DNA of 5,369 bases. Source: a bacterium (GTDB taxonomy: Bacteria > Zixibacteria > MSB-5A5 > GN15 > FEB-12). Under the pieces are notes generated by a model that worked only from the letters and a program-made list of their open reading frames with translations, did not search any database and was not told the DNA's origin. The translations under genes were made by a program, and so were the position numbers. The stretch lies in contig JAUXBJ010000176.1 in NCBI GenBank assembly GCA_030619425.1, positions 1-5,369 of the forward strand, written 5' to 3'. Below, in pieces: positions 1 to 5,337 of this stretch (the first letter of the stretch is position 1; each line of letters opens with the position of its first letter).

Positions 1-1566
1 CAGTTGAAGCTTGGTCTTCCCCTCGCGTTCGGGATCGTCTACCATCTCATACACTTGGGCCGGGCAGAAATGCTGACAGGGGTTGCCGTATTCCTCGGTG
101 CACTGGTTGTTGCAAATGTCATAGTCGGTAATCACCAGATGCGCCGGCTGTTCCTCTTCGTGCTGGGTGCCGGATTTGTAGACATCGGTCAATTTGTCGA
201 AGGTGTACTCGTTGTCGAACTTGACGGATATTTTCTCCGGCTCCCGCCCGGCCTGCCGACCGTATTCGTCGAGTTTGCACATATGCTCATGGTCAGGCTT
301 GACGGCGCGACGTTCAAACAGACCCCTGCCGCCGGTGACCATCTGCATAGCGCCATGAAACAAACCTGAGAACAGCCCGCCCTTGAACCCGGCGTGGAAG
401 TTACGAGTTTTGTAAAGTTCCTCTCGTGCCCAGCTTTTTTCAAAGCGTTCTTCATAGCCGCGCAGCGCGTTTGCGGAGAAATCGTCCTTCTTGAGACACT
501 CGACAATCGTCTCGGCCGCCATGATGCCGGACTTGATGGCCAGGTGGATCCCTTTCAGTTTCTGCGGGTTCAGCATCCCGGCCGAATCACCACACAACAG
601 CAGCCCGTCGTGGTACAGCCTTGGCATGGAAAAGTAGCCGTTATCCGGCATCGTCTTGGCGCCGTAGTGCAGCATGGCGCCACCATCGAGAATCTTGCGA
701 ACCAATGGCTGCGTCTTGTACCGCTGGAACTTCATGTGGGGATCGTTGGTGGGATCGGGCGAGTTGAGCCCGACCGCGTACCCGACCGAGACCATCGTGT
801 CGCTCATGGCATAGATCCATCCGCCGCCGTACTCGCTCGAAGGCTGAGGCCAGCCGATAGTGTGATAGACCTGCCCGGCTTTGATGCGTCCCACAGGAAC
901 TTCCCACACCTCTTTGACGCCGGTAAGATAAACCTGCGGGAATTTTCCGGCGCTCAGTTCCGGGATTTTCTCACAGGCATGCCGGGTCAGCGAACCATGG
1001 ACACCTTCGCATAGAACGGTTACTTTCGCCTCAATGATCGAACCTGGCTCGAAGTTGGAACGCTGGTTACCCTCCTTGTCCAAACCCATATCCACCGTCT
1101 GCACGCCGGTGACTGTGCCGTCGTTGACGATCAACTCATACCCGGCCAGTCCGGCAAAGATATCGATCCCGGCCGCTTCCACCTGTTCACCCAACCAGGC
1201 AGTGAATTTGTTGAGCGAAACGATGTAGTTGCCGTGGTTGTTGACAGCCGACGGCATGAATGGGAACTTGAGCGTGGCTTCCTCTCCAAGGTAGTACATG
1301 GCGTCCTTGGTGACTGGTGACTCCAGCGGCGCGCCCTTGTCGATGAAGTCGGGAATGAGTTCGGCGATTCCGCGGGGATCCATCACAGCTCCCGACAGCG
1401 AATGAGCGCCAACGTGCGAACCTTTCTCCATTAGGAGAATCTCCGGCATCTCAAGGCTTTCATCGGCGGCCACCAGTTCGGCCAGCTTGTAGGCCACAGC
1501 CAGACCAGCCGGTCCGGCCCCGACTATCAGAATATCAGTAGGGAGCACTTCACGTTCTATCGTCAT
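1..1566 (-). CDS. Electron-transfer flavoprotein:quinone oxidoreductase (ETF-QO), 3' end cut off by the window
   Basis: This enzyme takes electrons from reduced ETF, made by acyl-CoA and related dehydrogenases, and passes them through FAD and a 4Fe-4S cluster to membrane quinone. The open frame runs 522 codons without a stop to base 1. The N-terminus has an FAD-binding GxGxxG (G16, G18, G21) with an acidic strand end at E47. The ETF-QO signature GAHSLSGAVMDPR follows at residues 53-65. Further family blocks are CEGVHGS, a VYHTIGWP block, and CGDSAGMLNPQKLKGIHLA, the second FAD-contact region and quinone-side helix. The C-terminal ferredoxin-like domain begins with FCPAQVYE, where C501 is the first cluster ligand. 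The other three ligands and roughly 30-50 residues should lie beyond the edge. Extra cysteines C485, C489 and C497 precede C501. The start is ATG at 1566, supported by AAAGGA six bases upstream. No ETF subunit gene is visible nearby. Identification is firm; FixC-type proteins are the nearest alternative, but they lack the fused ferredoxin domain. Confidence 0.95.
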   Translation of the reverse strand, partial: MTIEREVLPTDILIVGAGPAGLAVAYKLAELVAADESLEMPEILLMEKGSHVGAHSLSGAVMDPRGIAELIPDFIDKGAPLESPVTKDAMYYLGEEATLKFPFMPSAVNNHGNYIVSLNKFTAWLGEQVEAAGIDIFAGLAGYELIVNDGTVTGVQTVDMGLDKEGNQRSNFEPGSIIEAKVTVLCEGVHGSLTRHACEKIPELSAGKFPQVYLTGVKEVWEVPVGRIKAGQVYHTIGWPQPSSEYGGGWIYAMSDTMVSVGYAVGLNSPDPTNDPHMKFQRYKTQPLVRKILDGGAMLHYGAKTMPDNGYFSMPRLYHDGLLLCGDSAGMLNPQKLKGIHLAIKSGIMAAETIVECLKKDDFSANALRGYEERFEKSWAREELYKTRNFHAGFKGGLFSGLFHGAMQMVTGGRGLFERRAVKPDHEHMCKLDEYGRQAGREPEKISVKFDNEYTFDKLTDVYKSGTQHEEEQPAHLVITDYDICNNQCTEEYGNPCQHFCPAQVYEMVDDPEREGKTKLQL

Positions 1567-1572
1567 GGTGAT

Positions 1573-1578
1573 TCCTTT
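1573..1578 (-). promoter_or_regulatory. Ribosome binding site of the ETF-QO gene
   Basis: AAAGGA on the minus strand lies six bases (ATCACC) before the ATG at 1566. It fixes the start of the ETF-QO reading frame, and no in-frame upstream start has a comparable site. Confidence 0.7.
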
Positions 1579-1589
1579 GAGTTTCGATC

Positions 1590-1650
1590 AGCTTCATGGT
1601 CCCGAATATAGCTAACGGGACAGGAAACGCAATATTGAAGCTACGGGACC
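1590..1650 (-). promoter_or_regulatory. Switch-like structured leader upstream of the ETF-QO gene
   Basis: Read on the minus strand, this leader has GGTCCCG (1650-1644), AGCTTCA (1642-1636), GTCCCG (1621-1616), CGGGACC (1604-1598) and TGAAGCT (1596-1590), in that order. CGGGACC can pair perfectly over 7 bp with the first element or over 6 bp with the third. AGCTTCA pairs perfectly over 7 bp with TGAAGCT, but that stem is topologically compatible only with the third-element hairpin. Two alternative folds are therefore possible, about 12 bases upstream of the ribosome binding site. The pairings are seen directly; a regulatory role is inference. It matches no riboswitch family I recognise. Confidence 0.35.
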
Positions 1651-1670
1651 ACGTTTGACTAAACACGGTG

Positions 1671-1701
1671 GCCCGGCGGCATGAAGCTCAACCAGCCGGG
1701 C
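1671..1701 (-). other. Stem-loop in the spacer between the Spx/ArsC-like gene and the ETF-QO gene
   Basis: GCCCGGC and GCCGGGC form a perfect 7-bp GC-rich stem around a 17-base loop. The stem can be extended by two G-C pairs past one bulged base. No T-run follows on either strand, so it is not a canonical intrinsic terminator. It could still end transcription of the upstream gene in a factor-dependent way, or be part of the ETF-QO leader. Confidence 0.3.
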
Positions 1702-1746
1702 AAAAGAATATGGCGGGAGAATTGATGCGGCGAAACAACCTATAGG

Positions 1747-1780
1747 GCATTGGCCGACCCGGCAGCCGCTGCCCAAATGC
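1747..1780 (-). terminator. Possible terminator hairpin after the Spx/ArsC-like gene
   Basis: An outer stem of GCATT with AATGC encloses an inner hairpin GGCAG/CTGCC (1761-1765 with 1769-1773). It begins 28 bases past the stop codon of the Spx/ArsC-like gene. Downstream on the minus strand there is no clear U-tract, so intrinsic termination is uncertain. Position and stem strength are the only support. Confidence 0.3.
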
Positions 1781-1807
1781 GATCCCATGGCGGGAGGGGA
1801 TGACTCG

Positions 1808-2242
1808 TCAGGAACGACCGGCGTGAGCCTTTTTGTGACGGTGGTTCCTCGGCTGTGGCGGATCATGGACCACTGCTTCGCCGTTGCTGTTAATCTGGAG
1901 CATTTCGGCGATTTTGCTCTTGTCACACCCAATTGTAATAAGGCGAGCCGCTTTGACGATAGGCTTGCGGATTAATGTGTGATCCTCGGCCATCAACTTA
2001 ATGAGGTCGTTTCGCGGCGGCAGTGACTGGTCCAGCTTGTGTTTGCCAAAACTGGGAGCTGACACATTGAGGAAATGTTCGATCCGAAGCTGCCCGATGA
2101 GGTTGGTCAATTCCCACTCCGTCAACGGCTGCTTGGAGATATCGCGAACCTGCAAAATGATCCCGGACTCTTCTATATACTTCCTCACTTCAACACAAGC
2201 TTCGTCATTCTCGTAGCTCATGAAAACTGCTCGCTTAGGCAT
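1808..2242 (-). CDS. Spx/ArsC-family thioredoxin-fold protein with a degenerate active site
   Basis: The product is 144 residues, with the architecture of the ArsC/Spx/YffB family. A beta-strand (RAVFMSY) leads into a helix with the lone active-site cysteine C16, then VRDISKQPLTEWEL resembles the loop after strand 2. The C-terminal LIRKPIV (R92, P94) matches the conserved RRP element, followed by a strand and short helix (ITIGCDKSKIAEML). Aligning helix 1 by eye with Spx puts C16 at the second cysteine of CxxC and D13 at the first, so the nucleophile used by arsenate reductases appears to be missing. A second cysteine, C106, lies near the C-terminus. After residue 121 comes a basic, histidine-rich tail rather than the usual end. 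Arsenate reduction is therefore doubtful; a redox sensor, an RNA polymerase-binding Spx-like regulator or an orphan fold member are all possible. The start ATG at 2242 has AGGAGG four bases upstream. The family call is by fold pattern, not by close identity. Confidence 0.72.
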   Translation of the reverse strand: MPKRAVFMSYENDEACVEVRKYIEESGIILQVRDISKQPLTEWELTNLIGQLRIEHFLNVSAPSFGKHKLDQSLPPRNDLIKLMAEDHTLIRKPIVKAARLITIGCDKSKIAEMLQINSNGEAVVHDPPQPRNHRHKKAHAGRS

Positions 2243-2246
2243 ATTA

Positions 2247-2252
2247 CCTCCT
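2247..2252 (-). promoter_or_regulatory. Strong ribosome binding site deciding the start of the Spx/ArsC-like gene
   Basis: AGGAGG on the minus strand sits four bases before the ATG at 2242. It favours this start over an in-frame GTG at 2278, which would add 12 residues (MVRRKERCAGGN) outside the conserved fold. Confidence 0.75.
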
Positions 2253-2272
2253 GCACATCTTTCTTTTCGTCG

Positions 2273-2288
2273 CACCACACGTGCGGTG
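2273..2288. repeat. Imperfect 16-bp palindrome in the leader of the Spx/ArsC-like gene
   Basis: CACCACACGTGCGGTG is symmetric at 7 of 8 positions around the centre between 2280 and 2281. It lies about 30-45 bases upstream of the ATG at 2242. It could be a protein binding site or a short mRNA hairpin; nothing in the sequence decides between these. Confidence 0.3.
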
Positions 2289-2347
2289 TCGACCCGTTGT
2301 TATGAAACCCCTGTTCACGCTGACTAAGTTCGGTTATCGAAATACCC

Positions 2348-2374
2348 CTTGGTAGCCAGCGGATTCCTGCCAAG
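2348..2374 (-). other. Leader stem-loop upstream of the Spx/ArsC-like gene
   Basis: Arms at 2348-2355 and 2367-2374 (CTTGGTAG and CTGCCAAG on the plus strand) pair at seven of eight positions around an 11-base loop. The odd pair is a G-T wobble in plus-strand RNA but an A-C mismatch in minus-strand RNA. It would lie inside the predicted 165-base leader of the Spx/ArsC-like transcript. Confidence 0.25.
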
Positions 2375-2388
2375 AGTAAGGAACCGAT

Positions 2389-2406
2389 CGAGATCAAATG
2401 ATCTCG
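2389..2406. promoter_or_regulatory. Perfect 18-bp palindrome, candidate operator
   Basis: CGAGATCAAATGATCTCG has perfect 8-bp arms around a 2-bp centre. It lies immediately downstream of the candidate -10 at 2414-2419, so it would cover about +1 to +18 of the Spx/ArsC-like transcript. A two-fold symmetric site at a start point is typical of a dimeric repressor operator. A 5'-end mRNA hairpin is less likely because the loop would be only two bases unless the inner pairs open. Confidence 0.5.
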
Positions 2407-2413
2407 GAGTACA

Positions 2414-2443
2414 ATTCAAACACGTTCTTATAGTATTTGTCAA
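2414..2443 (-). promoter_or_regulatory. Candidate sigma70-type promoter of the Spx/ArsC-like gene
   Basis: On the minus strand a perfect -35 box TTGACA (2443-2438) is followed after 18 bases by TTGAAT (2419-2414), four of six matches to the -10 consensus. Transcription would start near 2407 and give a leader of about 165 bases before the ATG at 2242. The surrounding DNA is AT-rich, which both helps promoters and raises the chance of false matches. Confidence 0.45.
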
Positions 2444-2501
2444 CATTTTTTGTTAGCTTTTTTCCGACATTGTTATTTGCACACTGCCGTTACGATGTCC
2501 A

Positions 2502-2515
2502 TTGACTTTAGTCAA
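2502..2515. repeat. 14-bp palindrome TTGACT-TT-AGTCAA
   Basis: Perfect 6-bp arms flank a 2-bp centre. Each strand carries a TTGACT that resembles a -35 box, but I find no acceptable -10 box 16-18 bases downstream on either strand. A protein binding site is possible; chance in AT-rich DNA is also plausible. Confidence 0.3.
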
Positions 2516-2614
2516 GCTGATTCGAGTTGTCCAACGGTGATCAAGTCCGCACAACTAAGGCTTACAGTCGAAATGACCTGGACCAACCTTCGACCCAGAC
2601 ACCCCTAGTGCACC

Positions 2615-2668
2615 AGTCGTCTGTTTGATTGAACCTTGTTACCATTATCGGAAATCTTTCAGACGGCT
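2615..2668. repeat. Long imperfect inverted repeat
   Basis: Arms AGTCGTCTG (2615-2623) and CAGACGGCT (2660-2668) pair over 9 bp with one G-T wobble. After a symmetric TTT/TTT internal loop, GATT (2627-2630) pairs with AATC (2653-2656). The terminal loop is 22 bases. It could be a structured RNA, a decayed mobile-element end or chance. No target-site duplication was recognised around it. Confidence 0.25.
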
Positions 2669-2773
2669 TTAGTCTATGACGTACCCATCTATTGAACGTC
2701 TCAACAGTTCATTTTGTTTCAACATTTGTAGGATCTTTCCGTCACCATTGGCGCCATTGTCTGACGCCGACCG

Positions 2774-3400
2774 CTACAGACGGACCGCTAAGCTCACTCC
2801 GTCCCTGATCGGCAGGATAGTCGTAAAGAAGCGGCTATCCTGATACAAGCGTCGCGTGAACTCCTTTATCGCCTCCGTGGTTTTGTCCGGATTCTTGTCG
2901 CACACCCGGCCGGACCAGATTAGATTGTCTGTGATAAACAGACCATTCTTCTTCAGCCTGCCTGCCACCGCATCGATCGTCCGGGGGTAGCCGTCCTTGT
3001 CGATGTCATTGAAGATAATGTCAAACGGTCCATCAGTTTTTTTCAAAATTCTCAAGGCATCGCCCACCCTGAACTCAAACTGACTCTCCAAGCCGGCTCT
3101 CTGGAAGTAGTTATAGGCACGCCGCTTGTTTCGTTTGTCCGAATCGATCATGAGAATTCTACCGCGGGAACGCATTGCCAGTGAAAACCAGTAGGCGCTG
3201 TATCCAAAGCCAGAACCCAACTCACATATTCTCTTAGCCTTGACGGTTATCGCCATCTGGTACAGAAACCTCCCCACCAACGGCCCTACAATCGGGAAAC
3301 TATGCTCGGCGGCGTACTCTTCCATCTCACGAAGGACAGGGGGACGCTCCGGGGTCACAGCTTCCAGATACTCATGAATCTTAACGAAAGTACTCTGCAT
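2774..3400 (-). CDS. SAM-dependent O-methyltransferase, catechol O-methyltransferase-like (Methyltransf_3 family)
   Basis: The 208-residue product would transfer a methyl group from S-adenosylmethionine to a hydroxyl, usually of a catechol-like or phenolic small molecule, in a metal-dependent way. The SAM-binding motif I is E60-LGSGFGY, and the acidic strand-2 end is MIDSD (D86). The metal-binding region is FNDIDK (D132, D134) plus TDNLIWSGRV (D158, N159). The C-terminus LPIRDGVSLAVRL matches the usual LPIGDGLxLA ending. Length is normal for the bacterial family (about 200-220), and all key motifs are present, so it is probably active. The substrate cannot be read from the sequence. ATG 3400 is preferred; an in-frame TTG at 3409 would add three residues. 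Neither has a good ribosome binding site: only GGGTAG lies close upstream. The gene is divergent from the lipoprotein gene. Confidence 0.9.
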   Translation of the reverse strand: MQSTFVKIHEYLEAVTPERPPVLREMEEYAAEHSFPIVGPLVGRFLYQMAITVKAKRICELGSGFGYSAYWFSLAMRSRGRILMIDSDKRNKRRAYNYFQRAGLESQFEFRVGDALRILKKTDGPFDIIFNDIDKDGYPRTIDAVAGRLKKNGLFITDNLIWSGRVCDKNPDKTTEAIKEFTRRLYQDSRFFTTILPIRDGVSLAVRL

Positions 3401-3634
3401 ACTACCCAACCAAAAAACTTGCTTGAGGTCAACCGTGGGCTGATCGAATTACGTGGCCTTACCACGAACCCAATCCAAAACCTCTTTACCGGAACCTCTT
3501 CAATTGTCGCCGGTGAATGTGTCCGAAGAATGGAACTCTATGGACAGCCGGTCAAAGATCGATCTGAATATACACGGTATCGGCGAATATGCAACCAAAT
3601 TCTCGATAAAATCGGCCGGAATGTCACAGAATAC
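3401..3634. other. Divergent intergenic region between the O-methyltransferase and lipoprotein genes
   Basis: I see no convincing gene here. An open frame crosses the region on the plus strand, but it overlaps the start of the O-methyltransferase and shows no ribosome binding site or recognisable protein. Two dyads are present: CGTGG-CCTTA-CCACG (3452-3466), and arms TTTACCGG (3485-3492) with CCGGTGAA (3510-3517), one wobble pair in eight. The promoter of the O-methyltransferase must lie here, but no good -35/-10 pair could be assigned. Confidence 0.45.
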
Positions 3635-3663
3635 TTGCCGACGGGCAACCCACATAATAGTAT
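3635..3663 (+). promoter_or_regulatory. Candidate promoter of the transglutaminase-like lipoprotein gene
   Basis: TTGCCG (3635-3640) and TAGTAT (3658-3663), each four of six matches to the sigma70 consensus, are separated by exactly 17 bases. The predicted start near 3670 leaves a 36-base leader before the ATG at 3706, in agreement with the ribosome binding site there. The -35 box overlaps an inverted repeat TTGCC-GACG-GGCAA (3635-3648) that could bind a regulator. If the organism uses a Bacteroidetes-type promoter consensus, this call fails. Confidence 0.35.
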
Positions 3664-3695
3664 ACCCACATGAATCAAACATCCCCAGCAAAACC

Positions 3696-3700
3696 AAGGA
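3696..3700 (+). promoter_or_regulatory. Ribosome binding site deciding the start of the lipoprotein gene
   Basis: AAGGA lies five bases before the ATG at 3706. The earlier in-frame ATG at 3670 has no such site and would place twelve residues in front of the signal peptide. Confidence 0.7.
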
Positions 3701-3705
3701 TTATC

Positions 3706-5289
3706 ATGAAGCAAACAGTATTGACAGGCTCGCTACTCGCAGCCGCAGTTGGTCTCATTGTGGTGACCTGTTCGCTTGGACCGAAGTTGCCGGTTGATGT
3801 ATCGTCAGCCATTGAAGCGGCAGGCGACAACGGCGCCGAATTGGAGAAGGTGATCACCCACTATCGCACCGCGGGCGACACTCTCAAGCTCGAGGCGGCG
3901 CTCTTCCTAATCGGCAACATGGAAGGGCACGGTTACGCAACCTATGATCTGAAGGACACCGCCGACAATGTGGTTGCCTTTGATGTTAACGACTACCCAT
4001 CCTATGATTCACTGAAAACTTCGTTCTCCGTTTTGGAAGCGGAACATGGTGAACTCGACTTTGGGAAGAAAGAGTTGCTGTTCGATGTAGAATCAATCAC
4101 AGCCGATTTCCTCATCACTCAGATCGATTACGCCTTTCGCGCCTGGCAGGAAAGACCCTGGGCGCAACATCTGTCGTTTGACGAATTCAGCCAATATGTC
4201 CTCCCGTACCGGGGCAGCGGCGAACCGCTCGAACCCTGGCGCAAGTATTTCTTCGAGAAGTATGCTGACTTGGCCGACAGTATGACCGACCGGACTGATC
4301 CGGTCGAGGCGGCGTCTCTGATCAATGACGATATCAAGACGTATTTCACTTTCGATCCCCGTTACTACTATCACCCGACCGACTTGGGTTTATCGGAGAT
4401 GCTGCAAACCGGTGTTGGTCGCTGCGAGGACATGACCAACATCACCATCTACGCCATGCGGGCCAACGGGCTGGCGGTCACCAGCGATTACACGCCCGCC
4501 TGGGCGGACGCCGGCAACAACCACGCCTGGAACGCGGTCCTGCACAAGAACGGAGCTGCGATTCCGTTCATGGGTGCCGAGTCCAATCCCCGCGAGTACA
4601 AACTGAGCAGTCGACCGGCCAAGGTGTACCGCAAGACCTTCAGCCACCAGAGAGACAACCTCGTCTTCCAGGAGCACAAACAAGAGAAACTGCCCGGCTG
4701 GCTGCGCGGCAAGAGTTATGTCGATGTTACCGGAAGCTATGGAAGTACTATCAAATCGATCGTTTCCGTACAGACCATTTTCGACAAGCCGGTACCGGAC
4801 TCAATAGACATTGCTTATCTCTGTGTCTTCAATTCGGGCGAGTGGAAGCCGATTGATTGGGCGAGAATCAACGGCGACCGAGCGACCTTCAGTCCGGTGG
4901 GCGGACTCCATCTGTACCTTCCTGCTCTGTATATGAATGAAGAGGTCGTTCCCTATGGCCCTCCCTTGGCGAATATAAGCGAGTTTGGCTATCATCACTT
5001 CGTTCCCAAAGCCGATACGACCATCATCTTGCGCTTAACCTCAACAACTCGTCGTACGCAGGTAGCGTCCACCGATGGTATCGAGAAATCGTTCCTGACA
5101 CCGGGTGTCGAACATGAGTTGTTCTACTGGCAGGATGATTGGCAATCACTGGGTAAAGCGACCGCTACTGAGGAGCCGCTGGCGTTCGAGGACGTGCCCG
5201 CGGGGTGTCTCTACTGGTTGGTAGCTGAGGACTCTGATCGGGAGGAACGCCCTTTTTCGACCGCCGACGGCCGACAGGTTTGGTGGTAG
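3706..5289 (+). CDS. Transglutaminase-like domain protein, probable exported lipoprotein
   Basis: The 527-residue product starts with a short basic N-terminus and a hydrophobic segment (about residues 5-20) ending VVTC with C22. It is probably exported and perhaps lipidated, although T at -1 is unusual for a lipobox. An N-terminal helical region is followed by a conserved-looking block around residues 155-185 (VLPYR, then EPLEPWRKYF). The transglutaminase-like core then has C240 in GRCEDMTN, H273 in NNHAWNAV and candidate third residue E292 in GAESNP. The remaining 200 residues look beta-rich and end in LYWLV...REERPF...GRQVWW. This layout resembles large exported transglutaminase-like proteins of Bacteroidetes. 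Such folds act as cysteine peptidases, as crosslinking enzymes or without activity; the substrate is unknown. Likely location is periplasm or cell surface. It is probably transcribed alone from 3635-3663. The family call is firm; the biochemical role is open. Confidence 0.85.
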   Translation: MKQTVLTGSLLAAAVGLIVVTCSLGPKLPVDVSSAIEAAGDNGAELEKVITHYRTAGDTLKLEAALFLIGNMEGHGYATYDLKDTADNVVAFDVNDYPSYDSLKTSFSVLEAEHGELDFGKKELLFDVESITADFLITQIDYAFRAWQERPWAQHLSFDEFSQYVLPYRGSGEPLEPWRKYFFEKYADLADSMTDRTDPVEAASLINDDIKTYFTFDPRYYYHPTDLGLSEMLQTGVGRCEDMTNITIYAMRANGLAVTSDYTPAWADAGNNHAWNAVLHKNGAAIPFMGAESNPREYKLSSRPAKVYRKTFSHQRDNLVFQEHKQEKLPGWLRGKSYVDVTGSYGSTIKSIVSVQTIFDKPVPDSIDIAYLCVFNSGEWKPIDWARINGDRATFSPVGGLHLYLPALYMNEEVVPYGPPLANISEFGYHHFVPKADTTIILRLTSTTRRTQVASTDGIEKSFLTPGVEHELFYWQDDWQSLGKATATEEPLAFEDVPAGCLYWLVAEDSDREERPFSTADGRQVWW

Positions 5290-5293
5290 TTCG

Positions 5294-5310
5294 GTCGCTC
5301 TATTCGCGAC
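5294..5310 (+). terminator. Short hairpin just after the lipoprotein gene
   Basis: GTCGC and GCGAC form a perfect 5-bp stem with a 7-base loop, five bases past the stop codon. No T-run follows, and it is weak alone. With the stronger palindrome just downstream it could form a two-part termination or mRNA-end structure. Confidence 0.25.
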
Positions 5311-5315
5311 TGCGT

Positions 5316-5337
5316 GGCCCGGACATCTGTCCGGGTC
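5316..5337 (+). terminator. Strong GC-rich palindrome downstream of the lipoprotein gene, possible terminator or mRNA-end hairpin
   Basis: CCCGGACATCTGTCCGGG (5318-5335) is a perfect 18-bp palindrome. One G-T wobble and one further G-C pair extend it to 10 pairs. As RNA it would fold with a small loop such as ATCT. It lies about 27 bases past the stop codon. The following bases (TCATAGTT) are not a U-tract, so it may act as an mRNA-stabilising hairpin, a bidirectional barrier or a dispersed intergenic repeat instead. Confidence 0.45.

Larger units (their letters stand above)
2444..2773. other. AT-rich intergenic region without a recognisable gene
   Basis: About 330 bases separate the O-methyltransferase stop from the candidate promoter of the Spx/ArsC-like gene. 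I see no coding frame with a convincing start and ribosome binding site, no tRNA and no insertion-sequence end. Poly-T runs occur at 2446-2451 and 2458-2463. Two dyads stand out: TTGACT-TT-AGTCAA at 2502-2515, and a longer imperfect one at 2615-2668. Confidence 0.5.

Noticed and set aside
394..1014. 206-codon open frame on the plus strand
   Set aside because: It lies wholly opposite the ETF-QO gene, whose protein matches family motifs along its length. The opposite frame resembles no protein.
1612..1932. Minus-strand frame overlapping the end of the Spx/ArsC-like gene
   Set aside because: It is a different frame of the same DNA, with low-complexity content and no supported start. It also covers the structured ETF-QO leader.
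2243..2278. GTG start at 2278 for the Spx/ArsC-like protein
   Set aside because: AGGAGG directly precedes ATG 2242, and the extra residues lie before the first beta-strand of the fold.
2575..2615. tRNA-like TTCGA stretch
   Set aside because: There is no matching acceptor stem, anticodon arm or D-arm around it on either strand.
2693..2718. TGAAC/GTTCA hairpin followed by TTTTG on the plus strand
   Set aside because: The stem is only 5 bp with a 9-base loop, and no plus-strand gene ends before it. It is on the wrong strand to terminate the O-methyltransferase.
3302..3673. 123-codon open frame on the plus strand across the divergent region
   Set aside because: It starts opposite the O-methyltransferase coding region, has no good ribosome binding site and shows no recognisable domain.
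3670..3705. ATG at 3670 as start of the lipoprotein
   Set aside because: It has no ribosome binding site, and it would bury the signal peptide behind twelve residues. The ATG at 3706 has AAGGA at good spacing.
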